Origin: Massilia brevitalea | GTDB lineage: Bacteria; Pseudomonadota; Gammaproteobacteria; Burkholderiales; Burkholderiaceae_D | Assembly: GCF_030711405.1 (NCBI RefSeq) | Contig: NZ_JAULSI010000039.1 | Coordinates: 1-55,538 of the forward strand | Reading direction: 5' to 3' | DNA length: 55,538 nucleotides | Shown here: one piece after another, positions 24,717-32,485 of the stretch | Position numbering within the stretch: the first letter of the stretch is position 1 | How the letters are laid out: each line of letters opens with the position of its first letter | The notes under the pieces: model-generated | Seen by the model: the letters and a program-made list of their open reading frames with translations, nothing else | Database searches by the model: none | What the model was told of the DNA's origin: nothing | Made by a program: the position numbers and the translations under genes

Positions 24717-27700
24717 ATGCAGATCGCCGCCACCCCGGCCACCACCTTCGTTCCATTCGACACCTTCCAGGCTGAAATCAAGCAGGAGCAGACGCCGCTG
24801 CGCGCCGCCATCACCGCCGCCTACCGCCGCGACGAGACCGAAGCCGTCCAGTGGCTGCTGGCCCAGGGCGCGAAGCCGAGCGCGGAAGCCAAGCCGCTGG
24901 CGCACCGCCTGGTCTCGAACGTGCGCACGAAACGCACGCGCGCTTCCGGCGTCGATGCGCTGATGCATGAATTCTCGCTGTCGTCGGAAGAGGGCGTGGC
25001 CCTGATGTGCCTGGCCGAAGCGCTGCTGCGCATTCCCGACAGCGCCACCGCCGACCGCCTGATCGCCGACAAGATCAGCAAGGGCGACTGGCGCAGCCAC
25101 CTGGGCGAATCGCCGTCGCTGTTCGTCAACGCGGCCACCTGGGGCTTGCTGGTCACCGGCAAGCTGGTCTCGAGCAACAGCGAACGCGGCCTGGGCTCGG
25201 CCCTGACACGCCTGATCGCCAAGGGCGGCGAACCGCTGATCCGCAAGGGCGTCGACATGGCCATGCGCATGCTGGGCAACCAGTTCGTCACCGGCCAGAC
25301 CATCGAGGAAGCGCTGAAGAACAGCCAGCCGAACGAGACACGCGGCTACCAGTATTCCTACGACATGCTGGGCGAAGCGGCGCTGACCGAAACCGATGCT
25401 CAGAATTACTATGCCTCCTACGTGGCGGCGATCCATGCCATCGGCAAGGCCTCGAACGGGCGCGGCATCAAGAACGGCCCCGGCATCTCGATCAAGCTGT
25501 CGGCCCTGCATCCACGCTACAGCCGCGCCCAGTATGCGCGCGTGATCGGCGAGTTGCTGCCGCGCGTGCGCAACCTGGTGCTGCTGGCGAAAAGCTACAA
25601 CATCGGCATCAACATCGATGCGGAAGAAGCAGACCGCCTGGAAATTTCCCTCGACATGCTGGAAGCGCTGGCCTTCGATGCGGAACTGGCCGGTTTCGAG
25701 GGCATCGGCCTGGTGGTGCAGGGTTACCAGAAGCGTTGCCCCTTCGTGATCGACTACGTGGTCGACCTGGCCAAGCGCAGCGGCCAGAAATTCATGGTGC
25801 GCCTGGTGAAAGGCGCCTATTGGGATGCCGAGATCAAGCGCGCCCAGGTGGACGGCATGCCGGGCTATCCTGTGTACACGCGCAAGGTTTATACGGACGT
25901 GTCGTATCTCACCTGCGCGGAAAAACTGCTGGCCGCAACCGACGTCATCTACGCCCAGTTCGCCACCCACAATGCGCACACCTTGTCGGTGATCTACACC
26001 TGGGCCAAGGAACGCGGCGTGGATAACTACGAATTCCAGTGCCTGCACGGCATGGGCGAAACCCTGTACGACCAGGTGGTCGGCAAGGATAACCTGAACA
26101 AGGCCTGCCGCATCTACGCGCCGGTCGGTTCGCACGAAACCTTGCTCGCCTACCTGGTGCGCCGCCTGCTGGAAAACGGCGCCAATTCCTCGTTCGTGAA
26201 CCAGATCGTCGACGAAAAGATCCCGGTCGAGTCGCTGCTGAACGATCCGTTCGAGGTGGCGCGCGCATCCGGCGGCTTGCCGCACACGGGTATCGCCCTG
26301 CCACGCGCCATGTTCGGCGCCGAGCGCAAGAATTCCGCAGGCATCGACCTGACGAATGAAGATGCATTGCAGGTGCTGGGCGCCGAACTGTCGCGCCAGC
26401 GCGACTACGCGGCAGCGCCACTGATCGCCGGCCCGGTGCACGGCGCCGACTCGCTGAAGGTGGTGAACCCGGCGCAATCGGCCGATGTCGTCGGCACGGT
26501 GCTGGAAGCATCGAAGATCGACGTCGAGTCCGCATTGGGAGTGGCAAGCGTCTTCGCCGGCGAGTGGCAGTCAAGCGCCAACGGCGAACGCGCTGCGATG
26601 CTGATGCGCGTGGCCGATCTGTTCGAAGAAAACATGGCCGAGCTGATGGCCCTGGCCGTGCGCGAAGCCGGTAAATCGCTGCCGAACGCGATCGCCGAGA
26701 TCCGCGAAGCGGTCGACTTCCTGCGCTACTACGCTGCCCAGGCGAAAGACGCCATGGCGGCCCAGGCGCTCGGACCGGTGACGTGCATCAGCCCATGGAA
26801 CTTCCCGCTGGCGATTTTCACTGGTCAAGTGGCCGCGGCCCTGGCTGCCGGCAACGTCGTGCTGGCGAAACCGGCCGAGCAAACGCCGCTGATCGCCCAC
26901 CGCGCGGTGCAGCTGTTCCACGAAGCCGGCATCCCGGCCGCCGCGCTGCAATTGCTGCCGGGCCGCGGCGAAGTGGTCGGCGCCGCACTCACTGGCGACG
27001 CGCGCGTGAAAGGCGTGATCTTTACCGGTTCGACCGAAGTGGCGCAACTCATAAACCGCACGCTGGCCAAGCGCGGCGAAGTCGAAGGCGCCGACATTCC
27101 GCTGGTGGCGGAAACCGGCGGCCAGAACGCGCTGATCGTCGATTCGTCGGCGCTGCCGGAACAGGTGGTGCAAGATGTGCTGAGCTCGGCATTCGACAGC
27201 GCTGGCCAGCGCTGCTCGGCCCTGCGCGTGCTGTTCCTGCAAGACGACATCGCCGACAAGACCATCCGCATGTTGAAAGGTGCGCTGGGCGAACTGCGCG
27301 TCGGCAACCCGGACCGCCTGGCCACCGACATCGGCCCGGTCATCGATGCGGAAGCCCAGCGCAACCTGCTGGCCCACATCGAGCGCATGCAGGCCACCGC
27401 GAAAAACCACTTTGCCCTGGAACTCCCGGCCAGCGTGACGGCGCAGGGTACCTTCGTCCCGCCGACCGTGCTGGAAATCGGCTCGCTGAACGAGCTGAAG
27501 CACGAAGTCTTTGGCCCGGTGCTGCACATCGTGCGCTACCGCCGCGCCGACCTGGGCAAGGTCGTCGACTCGATCAACGCTACCGGTTATGGCCTGACCC
27601 TGGGCGTGCATTCGCGCATCGATGAAACCATCGATTTCATCACCACCCGCGCGCATGTGGGCAATATCTACGTGAACCGGAACATCGTCGGCGCCGTGGT

Positions 27701-28364
27701 CGGCGTGCAGCCGTTCGGCGGCGAAGGCAAATCCGGCACCGGCCCGAAAGCCGGCGGCCCGCTCTACCTGAAGCGCCTGCAGCGCGGCGCCGCACCGTTG
27801 CTGGAACACAATCGCAAGGCTTGCCCGGCGCTGGTGTCGCTGCTGGTATGGGCGCGCACCCATGGCCACCCGCACATTGTCCAGCTGGGCGAGACCTACA
27901 CCCGCACCCAGCTGAACGGCAGCGAACTCGTCTTGCCGGGCCCGACCGGCGAGCGCAACACCCTGGCCTTCTGCCCGCGCGGCGCCGTGCTGTGCGCAGC
28001 CGATACCTTGCCGGCAATGCTGAACCAGCTGGCAGCGGCGCTGGCCACCGGCAACCGCGCCTATGTGCTGGCCGGCGCCGGGATTGTCGTGCCGGACGAT
28101 TTGCCGATCGAGGTGAAAGACCGCATCCGCTTCGTCGGTTCCGCTGACGTGGCGCAGTGCGATTTCGGGATCGCGCTGCTAGAAACCGGCCTGAAAGGTG
28201 CACTGCGCTCGCAGCTGGCGGCGCGTCCGGATGCAATCGTCGGCATCGTCGATACCGATGGCCAGGCGCCGGTGGACTTGTGGCGCCTGGTGGCCGAGCG
28301 CGCGCTGTGCGTCAACACGACTGCGGCTGGCGGCAACGCAAGCCTCATGACGCTGGGGCTGTAA
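24717..28364 (+). CDS. putA: Bifunctional proline dehydrogenase / L-glutamate gamma-semialdehyde dehydrogenase PutA
   Basis: 1215-aa enzyme that oxidises proline to glutamate. An N-terminal helical arm (residues 1-150) precedes the FAD proline dehydrogenase barrel, with GINIDAEEADRLEISLDM and VRLVKGAYWDAEIKRAQ near 361. The aldehyde dehydrogenase domain has SPWNFPLAIF near 687 and the catalytic Cys in AGQRCSALR near 833. A C-terminal ALDH-superfamily domain completes it. The ribbon-helix-helix repressor domain of E. coli PutA is absent, so it cannot autorepress; the divergent Lrp protein is the likely regulator. The start at 24717 follows a weak RBS and avoids 30 unlikely residues. Confidence 0.97.
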   Translation: MQIAATPATTFVPFDTFQAEIKQEQTPLRAAITAAYRRDETEAVQWLLAQGAKPSAEAKPLAHRLVSNVRTKRTRASGVDALMHEFSLSSEEGVALMCLAEALLRIPDSATADRLIADKISKGDWRSHLGESPSLFVNAATWGLLVTGKLVSSNSERGLGSALTRLIAKGGEPLIRKGVDMAMRMLGNQFVTGQTIEEALKNSQPNETRGYQYSYDMLGEAALTETDAQNYYASYVAAIHAIGKASNGRGIKNGPGISIKLSALHPRYSRAQYARVIGELLPRVRNLVLLAKSYNIGINIDAEEADRLEISLDMLEALAFDAELAGFEGIGLVVQGYQKRCPFVIDYVVDLAKRSGQKFMVRLVKGAYWDAEIKRAQVDGMPGYPVYTRKVYTDVSYLTCAEKLLAATDVIYAQFATHNAHTLSVIYTWAKERGVDNYEFQCLHGMGETLYDQVVGKDNLNKACRIYAPVGSHETLLAYLVRRLLENGANSSFVNQIVDEKIPVESLLNDPFEVARASGGLPHTGIALPRAMFGAERKNSAGIDLTNEDALQVLGAELSRQRDYAAAPLIAGPVHGADSLKVVNPAQSADVVGTVLEASKIDVESALGVASVFAGEWQSSANGERAAMLMRVADLFEENMAELMALAVREAGKSLPNAIAEIREAVDFLRYYAAQAKDAMAAQALGPVTCISPWNFPLAIFTGQVAAALAAGNVVLAKPAEQTPLIAHRAVQLFHEAGIPAAALQLLPGRGEVVGAALTGDARVKGVIFTGSTEVAQLINRTLAKRGEVEGADIPLVAETGGQNALIVDSSALPEQVVQDVLSSAFDSAGQRCSALRVLFLQDDIADKTIRMLKGALGELRVGNPDRLATDIGPVIDAEAQRNLLAHIERMQATAKNHFALELPASVTAQGTFVPPTVLEIGSLNELKHEVFGPVLHIVRYRRADLGKVVDSINATGYGLTLGVHSRIDETIDFITTRAHVGNIYVNRNIVGAVVGVQPFGGEGKSGTGPKAGGPLYLKRLQRGAAPLLEHNRKACPALVSLLVWARTHGHPHIVQLGETYTRTQLNGSELVLPGPTGERNTLAFCPRGAVLCAADTLPAMLNQLAAALATGNRAYVLAGAGIVVPDDLPIEVKDRIRFVGSADVAQCDFGIALLETGLKGALRSQLAARPDAIVGIVDTDGQAPVDLWRLVAERALCVNTTAAGGNASLMTLGL

Positions 28365-28402
28365 TCATGTAGCAGTTTTTATTCAAACAATTGGAGGAAG
28401 AC

Positions 28403-29518
28403 ATGCTGGTCGGCGTTCCAAAAGAAATTAAAAACCATGAGTACCGGGTCGGCTTGACCCCGCCTTCGGTGCACGAGCTGGTCGCACGGGGGCATCAGGT
28501 GATTGTTCAAACGAACGCCGGCAGCGAGATCGGTCTATCCGACGATCAATACCTGGCCGCCGGCGCCAGCATCGTGGAGACGGCGAAAGAAGTCTTTGCG
28601 CGCGCCGACATGATCGTCAAGGTCAAGGAGCCGCAGCCGCAGGAGTGCGCGATGCTGCGTGCCGGCCAGATCCTCTACACCTACCTGCACCTGGCGCCCG
28701 ATCCCGAGCAGACCGCGGCGCTGGTGCATTCCGGCGCCGTCTGCATTGCCTACGAAACCATCACCGGCCAAGGCGGCGGCTTGCCCTTGCTTGCGCCGAT
28801 GAGCGAAGTGGCGGGGCGCATGGCGATTCAGGCCGGTGCAGCCCACCTGGAAAAATCGAAAGGCGGCATGGGCTTGCTGCTGGGCGGTGTGCCGGGCGTG
28901 GCGCCGGGCCATGTAGTGATCATCGGCGCCGGCGTGGTCGGCACCAACGCGCTGCAGATGGCGGTCGGCAGCGGCGCCCGCGTGACCGTGCTCGACAAGA
29001 ACATCGACCGCCTGCGCCAGCTCGACCTGGTCTACGGCAACCGCATTTCCACCCTGTATTCGAATGCCCATGCGATCGAGGAAGCAGTACTCTCGGCCGA
29101 CCTGGTCGTGGGCGGCGTGCTGGTACCGGGTGCGGCGGCGCCGAAACTGGTCACCCGCAACATGATCGCGCGCATGAAGAAGGGCTCGGTGGTGGTCGAC
29201 GTGGCCATCGATCAGGGCGGTTGTTTCGAGACCTCGCATCCGACCACGCATGCGGATCCGACCTTCGTCGTCGATGGCGTGGTGCACTACTGCGTGGCCA
29301 ACATGCCGGGCGCCGTGGCCCGTACCTCGACCTTTGCCTTGAACAACGCCACCATCGGCCACGCCGTGGCGCTGGCCGGCAAAGGCTGGCGCCAGGCGCT
29401 GGCGGACGATGTCCACCTGCGCAACGGCCTGAACGTTTGCCAGGGCAAGATCACCTACGGGGCGGTGGCTGAAGCCTTGAACTACGACTACACGCCTGCC
29501 GATTCCCTGCTCGACTGA
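28403..29518 (+). CDS. ald: Alanine dehydrogenase
   Basis: 371-aa NAD-dependent enzyme converting L-alanine to pyruvate and ammonia (and back). It shows MLVGVPKEIKNHEYRVGLTP, the catalytic Lys/His region HLAPDPEQT and the nucleotide-binding VIIGAGVVGTNALQMAVGSGA. VTVLDKNIDRLRQLD and ARTSTFALNNATIGHA are also present. The start at 28403 is set by GGAGGAAG 4-11 bases upstream. It lies 38 bases after putA, likely co-transcribed with it for amino-acid catabolism. Its 3' end overlaps the convergent mtnN by 31 bases. Confidence 0.96.
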   Translation: MLVGVPKEIKNHEYRVGLTPPSVHELVARGHQVIVQTNAGSEIGLSDDQYLAAGASIVETAKEVFARADMIVKVKEPQPQECAMLRAGQILYTYLHLAPDPEQTAALVHSGAVCIAYETITGQGGGLPLLAPMSEVAGRMAIQAGAAHLEKSKGGMGLLLGGVPGVAPGHVVIIGAGVVGTNALQMAVGSGARVTVLDKNIDRLRQLDLVYGNRISTLYSNAHAIEEAVLSADLVVGGVLVPGAAAPKLVTRNMIARMKKGSVVVDVAIDQGGCFETSHPTTHADPTFVVDGVVHYCVANMPGAVARTSTFALNNATIGHAVALAGKGWRQALADDVHLRNGLNVCQGKITYGAVAEALNYDYTPADSLLD

Positions 29519-30282
29519 ACCGACACGCTTTCCGTCTCCAGGCAAAAGCGCCTGACGATGTGAAACGCATACCGCGCGGCCACTGATTTCACGAAACGCA
29601 TGAAGTCGGTGGCCGCGTTTTCATTGGCGTTGTCGGAAATCGTCCGGATCACGCCAAACGGCACACCCAGCTCGTAGCAGACCTGGGCCACCGCCGCACC
29701 TTCCATCTCCACCGCCACCAGGCCGGGCAGGGCTGCATTCAATCCACTGATGTGCTCGGCATCGTTGACGAACTGGTCGCCGCTGGCAACCAGGCCGCGG
29801 TGGATCCGTGGCCGGCTGAGTCCAAATACCGCTTTCTCGCGCGGATCGATGGCGCTGTCGAAGTCCTCGTCCAGGAAAACGTGCGCCGCATCGATCAAAC
29901 GCGTAGCGAGCGCGTGATCGGCGGGGAAGTGGGTCAGGCCGGTCAGCGGCACCTCGAAGCGCGGGAACAGGGGACTGGCATCCATGTCGTGCTGGACCAG
30001 CGATTCGGCCACCACGATGTCGCCAACCTGCACCGTTTTGTCGCCAGCGCCAGCCACACCCGTAAAGAGGATGTGCGTAACTCCGAACTTTTCCACAAGC
30101 GTGGTGGCTGTCATGGCAGCTGCAACCTTGCCTATACGCGATAAAACGCACACAGCGTCGATTTCCCAGAGTTGTCCGAGCCAGTACTCGCGTTGGCCAT
30201 GGATGAGCTTGTAGGGGCTCTGCATGGCCTCTACGAGCCCCTGCTGTTCTTCGTACAAGGCGCTGATGATCCCTAGACGCAT
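29488..30282 (-). CDS. mtnN: 5'-methylthioadenosine/S-adenosylhomocysteine nucleosidase
   Basis: 264-aa nucleosidase that cleaves adenine from MTA and SAH, recycling by-products of SAM use. The family motifs are MRLGIISALYEEQQGL (catalytic Glu), HILFTGVAGAGDKTVQVGDIVVA, VAVEMEGAAVAQVCYELGVPF and IRTISDNANENA (catalytic Asp). It is somewhat longer than the E. coli enzyme (about 230 aa), with a C-terminal tail rich in Ser. It reads away from the origin-like region, and its last 31 bases are antisense to ald. Confidence 0.94.
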   Translation of the reverse strand: MRLGIISALYEEQQGLVEAMQSPYKLIHGQREYWLGQLWEIDAVCVLSRIGKVAAAMTATTLVEKFGVTHILFTGVAGAGDKTVQVGDIVVAESLVQHDMDASPLFPRFEVPLTGLTHFPADHALATRLIDAAHVFLDEDFDSAIDPREKAVFGLSRPRIHRGLVASGDQFVNDAEHISGLNAALPGLVAVEMEGAAVAQVCYELGVPFGVIRTISDNANENAATDFMRFVKSVAARYAFHIVRRFCLETESVSVQSSRESAGV

Positions 30283-30364
30283 GTTTTTGCTTGTTTTGAG
30301 TTCAAAAAAGAGTCTGCAGACGAGCTGGGAGCGCCTGAAATGGCACTTATGCCCGTTGTTCGCG

Positions 30365-30597
30365 TTATTTACTGTTTACAGTAGTAAACGTATATATAAA
30401 TTTGATAGTGATAGTAAACGATGATGTTGTTGTGGATAAGAAGAGTTTTCTCCACAAGATCAGCAGTTTACGTCGACACGAACTGGCTGGACAAGGATTG
30501 TATCTATCCAGAACAGATGTTGGAGAAAAAACGGCTAGTCAACAAAGAAGTCGTTTCTGCACATCTGATCCTGTGCATATCCAGCGGCTTGTCCACA
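30365..30597 (+). repeat. Origin module A
   Basis: AT-rich DNA (30365-30411) leads to TAGTAAACG (30412-30420) and, 19 bases from that TAG, the perfect box TGTGGATAA (30431). Then follow TTCTCCACA (30448), AGTTTAC (offset +34), a GCACA at +128, a degenerate TGTGCATAT at +141 and TTGTCCACA ending at 30597. Box-to-box span is 167 bp, the same as in modules B and C. Confidence 0.75.
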
Positions 30598-31011
30598 GCC
30601 GAGCTGCTTCCAGGCGCTTTCAGACTGCTTTTTGCTGGCAAAACAGGTTTCAAGCAGTGTTTCGATGCTGGCAGAGTGCATTCAGCGGCATGCAGTCGTG
30701 CCGGCAGCTTGCGCCTATCCTGTCCCGGTCCGATTCAGCCTGCCAGGATCGCGATCATGGTGGTGGACTTGGCCAGCTTCCCGTCGGTTCGGCGAAGCGG
30801 GCAAAGCAGGTAAATCCGAACCAGGCCAAACAGGCCCGACCATTTTTCAGCGAGCTTCAGCAAACGCGTGCACATCGGCTTGTTTTCGTAGTCGATGCCC
30901 GACGCGTCTTCGTGACTTCCTGCCAAACCTTTCTTCAGCAGCCTACGCGACAGCGTATGCAGCATCCCGGACGTTTTTTTTTGCTTTTCCCCTGCACTTG
31001 CGCACTTCATC

Positions 31012-31233
31012 TTCTTAATAAGTACATAGATATAAAGTTGGTAGTAGTAGTAAACGCCCCTTTATCTGTGGATAAACTGGTTTTTCTCCACAGCGTCAAC
31101 GGTTTACGTGCTTCCGGATGGGCTGGACAAACCTTGTTTTTGACTTGCACGGTTTTTGTACAAATTTTGCCTGCATGCGGAAGTCAGCCGTTCTGCACAT
31201 TCCTTCCTGTGGATATACATGGGCTTGTCCACA
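31012..31233 (+). repeat. Origin module B
   Basis: The best-formed copy. AT-rich 31012-31041, TAG triplets 31042-31050 running into TAAA, a GC stretch CGCCCC (31055-31060), then TGTGGATAA (31067). It continues with TTCTCCACA (31084), GGTTTAC at +34, TGTGGATAT at +141 and TTGTCCACA ending at 31233; the span is 167 bp. The strand order (AT-rich, TAG triplets, GC-rich, DnaA box) is that of the described bacterial basal unwinding element (DnaA-trio). A run of 9 T ends 85 bases before the first box. Confidence 0.8.
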
Positions 31234-31422
31234 GCTGGCAGCGGCTAGCAAACCAGCATCGACCTGCCAAACCTGCAGACAGGCGAGCAGAGCGTGGTTT
31301 CCCAGCTGCCCACATGGCGAAAAGCTGGCAGCTTGCGATGTGCGGCTTTTTGCCAACAGTCGGGCTCTCAGCGAAAATTTTTTTTTTCGGGCGCGCAGCG
31401 CGAAGCACCTCAGGTTTACAAC

Positions 31423-31637
31423 CAAAATCTGTATACAAAGATAGTAGTAGTGTTAACAACTGCCCTTTTCTGTGGATAAGCCAGTTAACGGACGCGAAAT
31501 CATTGGTTTACACGCGGTATAAGCCCTGATTTGCTGCTGTATGTTCCTGGTGGCAAATTTGGATAAAAATCGCGCGTGTGGAAAAAGACGCGTTTTTGCA
31601 CAAACCGTTCCTGTGGATATCAAGAAGCTTATCCACA
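31423..31637 (+). repeat. Origin module C
   Basis: AT-rich 31423-31441, TAG triplets 31442-31450, then GTTAACAAC and TGCCC, and the perfect box TGTGGATAA (31471). GGTTTAC is at +34 and TGTGGATAT at +141, and the module closes with a perfect TTATCCACA (31629-31637). The span is again 167 bp. A run of 10 T ends 84 bases before the first box, as in module B. The TAG triplets sit 4 bases further from the box than in B. Confidence 0.75.
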
Positions 31638-31661
31638 GTAGCGCCTCTGGCGCGGCGTTTA

Positions 31662-31676
31662 CGATCTGGTAAGCTT
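31662..31676 (+). repeat. 15-bp direct repeat, left copy
   Basis: CGATCTGGTAAGCTT occurs here and again at 32424-32438, 762 bases away, each followed by a GCT. The pair brackets the response-regulator remnant and the hairpin element, which suggests a target duplication or recombination footprint. Confidence 0.6.
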
Positions 31677-31784
31677 GCTGCTGTGAACTGAAACGCAGGC
31701 CGGTGGTGGCGTGCTGGCCGTTCGCGTCGGTTTTCGTGGCAGCGCTGGGTGGAGCGTTGCCGGGGAAATGCCGGATCTGGCGCT

Positions 31785-32060
31785 TCAGGCCGGATGCACT
31801 TCGGCTGCCAGAATGTAGCCATTGCCCCAGACGGTCTTCAACAGCTGCGGACGGCGTGGATCGGTTTCGATTTTCTTGCGCAGGCGGCTGACCTGGCTGT
31901 CGATGCTGCGGTCAAACGCCTGCGGGTCGCTGCCGGCAGTGAGTTCCAGCATGCGTTCACGGCTGAGCACGGTATTTGGATGGGCCAGCAATACCCGCAG
32001 CAGCCGGAATTCTCCGATGCTCAGGGCAAGCAGCTGGACGACTTGACCTACAACACCGTG
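31785..32060 (-). pseudogene. 5'-truncated OmpR-family response regulator remnant (DNA-binding domain only)
   Basis: The minus strand encodes a nearly complete winged-helix C-terminal domain: LSIGEFRLLRVLLAHPN, then VLSRERMLELTAG, FDRSIDSQVSRLRKKIE and LLKTVWGNGYIL, ending at a stop at 31785. The receiver domain with its phosphoacceptor Asp is missing, and no ATG, GTG or TTG start precedes the domain in frame; the first possible start, a TTG at 31991, lies inside it. No histidine kinase is adjacent. I read it as a decayed fragment, perhaps left by a rearrangement beside the origin. An expressed stand-alone DNA-binding domain is less likely. Confidence 0.7.
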
Positions 32061-32209
32061 GGTGACGGACGCCGGGTGTGGGTTGGCTTGAACAACAGTT
32101 TCTGATTGTTGGCGCTGGCCTCGGCCGCGTTGCTGCTCCTGCGGCCGCGGTTTTGGTTGGCGCTGGCCGGGCCGTGTGTTGCTCCTGCGGCCAGGGTCTG
32201 CTTATGTTT

Positions 32210-32250
32210 CCGCGTGGCACGGGTGCCTAGCGCGGCCCGGCCCACCCTAC
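32210..32250. repeat. Dispersed palindromic element (GGCCGGGC variant)
   Basis: CGCGTGGCACGGGTGCCTAGCG followed by CGGCCCGGCCCACCCTACG. It is the reverse complement of the variant at 23796-23837, with only a few differences over 40 bases. Confidence 0.75.
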
Positions 32251-32251
32251 G

Positions 32252-32350
32252 AGGATGTGAAAAAATCGCCATGGCTGCGTTGCCTCGTCTCGCCGTACGC
32301 TCGTATTGTCTTCGACTCGGCGCCTTGCCCTGACGATTTTTTCACATCCT
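32252..32350. repeat. Hairpin element with 17-bp inverted ends
   Basis: AGGATGTGAAAAAATCG (32252-32268) is exactly repeated in inverted form at 32334-32350, around a 65-base GC-rich centre (GTTGCCTCGTCTCGCC...GAGTCGGCGCC-like pairing). It abuts the palindromic element at 32210-32250. It looks like a small mobile or structured repeat; the T-run could also terminate transcription in either direction. Confidence 0.75.
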
Positions 32351-32423
32351 CTACGGTTGCAGCAGCAGGCCGGATTCAGGCTGCAAGCCAACATTGCCGT
32401 CCATATTTTCGGCAACTGTTTTG

Positions 32424-32438
32424 CGATCTGGTAAGCTT
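32424..32438 (+). repeat. 15-bp direct repeat, right copy
   Basis: Second copy of CGATCTGGTAAGCTT, 48 bases before the nitronate-monooxygenase-like gene. See the left copy at 31662. Confidence 0.6.
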
Positions 32439-32485
32439 TGCTTCATTGAATCGCTTAATTGCGTCGTTTCAGGGAAGGATGCCGT

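Larger units (their letters stand above)
30370..31640. other. Candidate chromosomal replication origin (oriC) with three DnaA-box modules
   Basis: A gene-free block of about 1.3 kb, far more AT-rich in places than its surroundings. Perfect DnaA boxes are at 30431-30439, 31067-31075, 31471-31479 and 31629-31637. One-mismatch boxes include 30448-30456, 30589-30597, 31084-31092, 31208-31216, 31225-31233, 31577-31585 and 31612-31620. Three parallel modules each combine an AT-rich stretch, TAG triplets and a box; parAB and three parS sites lie 12-17 kb to the right. dnaA is not in the window, so origin status is inferred from sequence. A DnaA-titrating or regulatory locus is the alternative. Confidence 0.7.

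Noticed and set aside
30735..31010. 91-codon minus-strand frame between origin modules A and B
   Set aside because: It contains some plausible-looking residues but no family match I can recognise, no RBS, and it ends at the edge of the AT-rich stretch of module B. A small gene cannot be excluded but is not supported.
30402..31529. Long open frame of 375 codons through the origin-like region (+ strand)
   Set aside because: It runs across the DnaA boxes and AT-rich repeats, has no recognisable domain, a biased Ser/Gln/Phe composition and no RBS. The repeated 167-bp modules explain the sequence better.
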